A stretch of DNA of 64,000 nucleotides, taken from the NCBI GenBank assembly GCA_000751295.2, contig CCMO02000001.1, positions 3,562,615 through 3,626,614 on the forward strand, in the 5' to 3' direction. The stretch is from a bacterium YEK0313. Lineage in GTDB: Bacteria; Pseudomonadota; Alphaproteobacteria; Rhizobiales; Phreatobacteraceae. The translations under genes and the position numbers were made by a program. The notes under the pieces were generated by a model that saw only the letters and a program-made list of their open reading frames with translations, did not search any database and had not been told where the DNA came from. Positions 63,425 through 64,000 of the stretch are shown here, piece by piece (positions within the stretch are counted from its first letter, which is position 1; each line of letters starts with the position of its first letter).

Positions 63425-64000
63425 TTATTGTCCCCCTCCGAGGGAATGAACGTAGACGGTCAGCGCCTTCACCGTCGTCGCGTCGAGCCGCCCGGCCCAG
63501 CCGGGCATGACGCCGCCGCGGCCGAGCGTGATGGTCTCGATCAGCGTCTTCTCGTCGCCGCCGTAGAGCCAGAGCGGCGCGGCGAGATTGGGCGCGCCGA
63601 GCTCGCGATTGCCGCGTCCATCCTCGCCATGGCAGGCGGCGCAGTTGGCCGCGAAAAGCGCACGCCCCTTGTCGAGGTCGACGCCGGGTCTCGTGGCGAG
63701 ACCGGACAGCGCCCTGACGGCATTCGCCACCGCGACGATCTCGTCCGCCTTCAGCAGGCCATTGGCGCCGCCGAAGGCCGGCATGGCGCCCTGGCGCGAG
63801 CGATCATCCCCGGTGCGGATGCCATGGCTGATGGTCTGGCTGATGTCCTCCAGCGTGCCGCCCCAGAGCCAGGCGTCGTCACGCAGGTTCGGATAGCCGC
63901 GCGAGCCGGTCGCCGCGACGCCGTGGCACGGCGCACAATTGTCGCCGAAGGCAGCCTTGCCCTGGGCGAGCGCGAAGGTCAGCAGCGCCGGATCACGCGC
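63425..64000 (-). CDS. ccoP: cbb3 oxidase subunit CcoP (di-heme cytochrome c), C-terminal part
   Basis: The frame enters from the window edge and gives 191 residues of CcoP: two CXXCH heme motifs, CAPCH near the edge and CAACH further in, with LRDDAWLWGGTLEDISQTI and MPAFGG (axial Met) between. It carries electrons to the catalytic CcoN subunit. The start and the ccoN, ccoO, ccoQ genes lie outside the window. Confidence 0.95.
   Translation of the reverse strand, partial: ARDPALLTFALAQGKAAFGDNCAPCHGVAATGSRGYPNLRDDAWLWGGTLEDISQTISHGIRTGDDRSRQGAMPAFGGANGLLKADEIVAVANAVRALSGLATRPGVDLDKGRALFAANCAACHGEDGRGNRELGAPNLAAPLWLYGGDEKTLIETITLGRGGVMPGWAGRLDATTVKALTVYVHSLGGGQ

Overview
The window is uniformly GC-rich and tightly packed. 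Its gene content points to an alphaproteobacterium of the Hyphomicrobiales (Bosea/Phreatobacter/Bradyrhizobium-like); the genus cannot be fixed from sequence alone. Indicators are a ccoNOQP-ccoGHIS locus with FNR/FixK-type sites, a DUF1236 protein, RraA and IlvD/Edd sugar-acid enzymes, many solute-binding catabolic clusters, and promoters matching the alphaproteobacterial EcfG (general stress) consensus GGAAC-N16/17-(C/G)GTT. I saw no rRNA, tRNA, transposase, prophage or CRISPR array.

Layout. 1-73: start of a VapB-like antitoxin running off the left edge. 215-7629 (minus): a metal-efflux operon, two-component regulator and kinase, then RND adaptor, RND pump and a small exported protein. 7807-10105: MgtC-like protein and a TerC/CBS/CorC-type membrane protein, convergent. 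10396-13798: GntR repressor with a palindromic operator, divergent from an IlvD/Edd dehydratase and an RraA-type aldolase. 14297-16256: unknown exported protein and a YcaQ-family glycosylase. 16296-24185 (minus): a large LuxR (MalT-like) activator, sugar-kinase-like phosphotransferase, class III PLP enzyme, amidohydrolase and an orphan TctC receptor. 24405-29019 (plus, divergent): alpha/beta hydrolase, MFS transporter, LLM flavin monooxygenase, cupin, FMN reductase, i.e. a two-component monooxygenase catabolic cluster.

29020-42675 is a stress and small-protein island. It starts with two decayed genes (a DUF4431 remnant and a frameshifted DUF2161 nuclease-like gene). It then carries a ROK-like protein whose motifs are in circularly permuted order, about ten small hypothetical proteins, a GT4 glycosyltransferase with a glycogen-debranching-type enzyme, and an MFS/LysR pair. 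Eight promoter-positioned GGAAC-N16/17-(C/G)GTT elements, two of them exact, sit in front of these genes. I read this as a general-stress (EcfG) regulon cluster.

42845-49730: a complete branched-chain-amino-acid-type ABC importer, aldehyde dehydrogenase and CnbZ-like deaminase, closed by a convergent LysR gene. 50787-56278: TetR repressor, cupin, MFS importer, amidohydrolase and MetE-like methyltransferase, tied together by two copies of one long inverted repeat. 56420-64000: RHH protein, DJ-1/PfpI protein, an FNR-type oxygen sensor, and the end of a cbb3 oxidase locus (ccoP, terminator, FNR box, ccoG, a frameshifted ccoH, ccoI, ccoS), i.e. microaerobic respiration next to its likely regulator.
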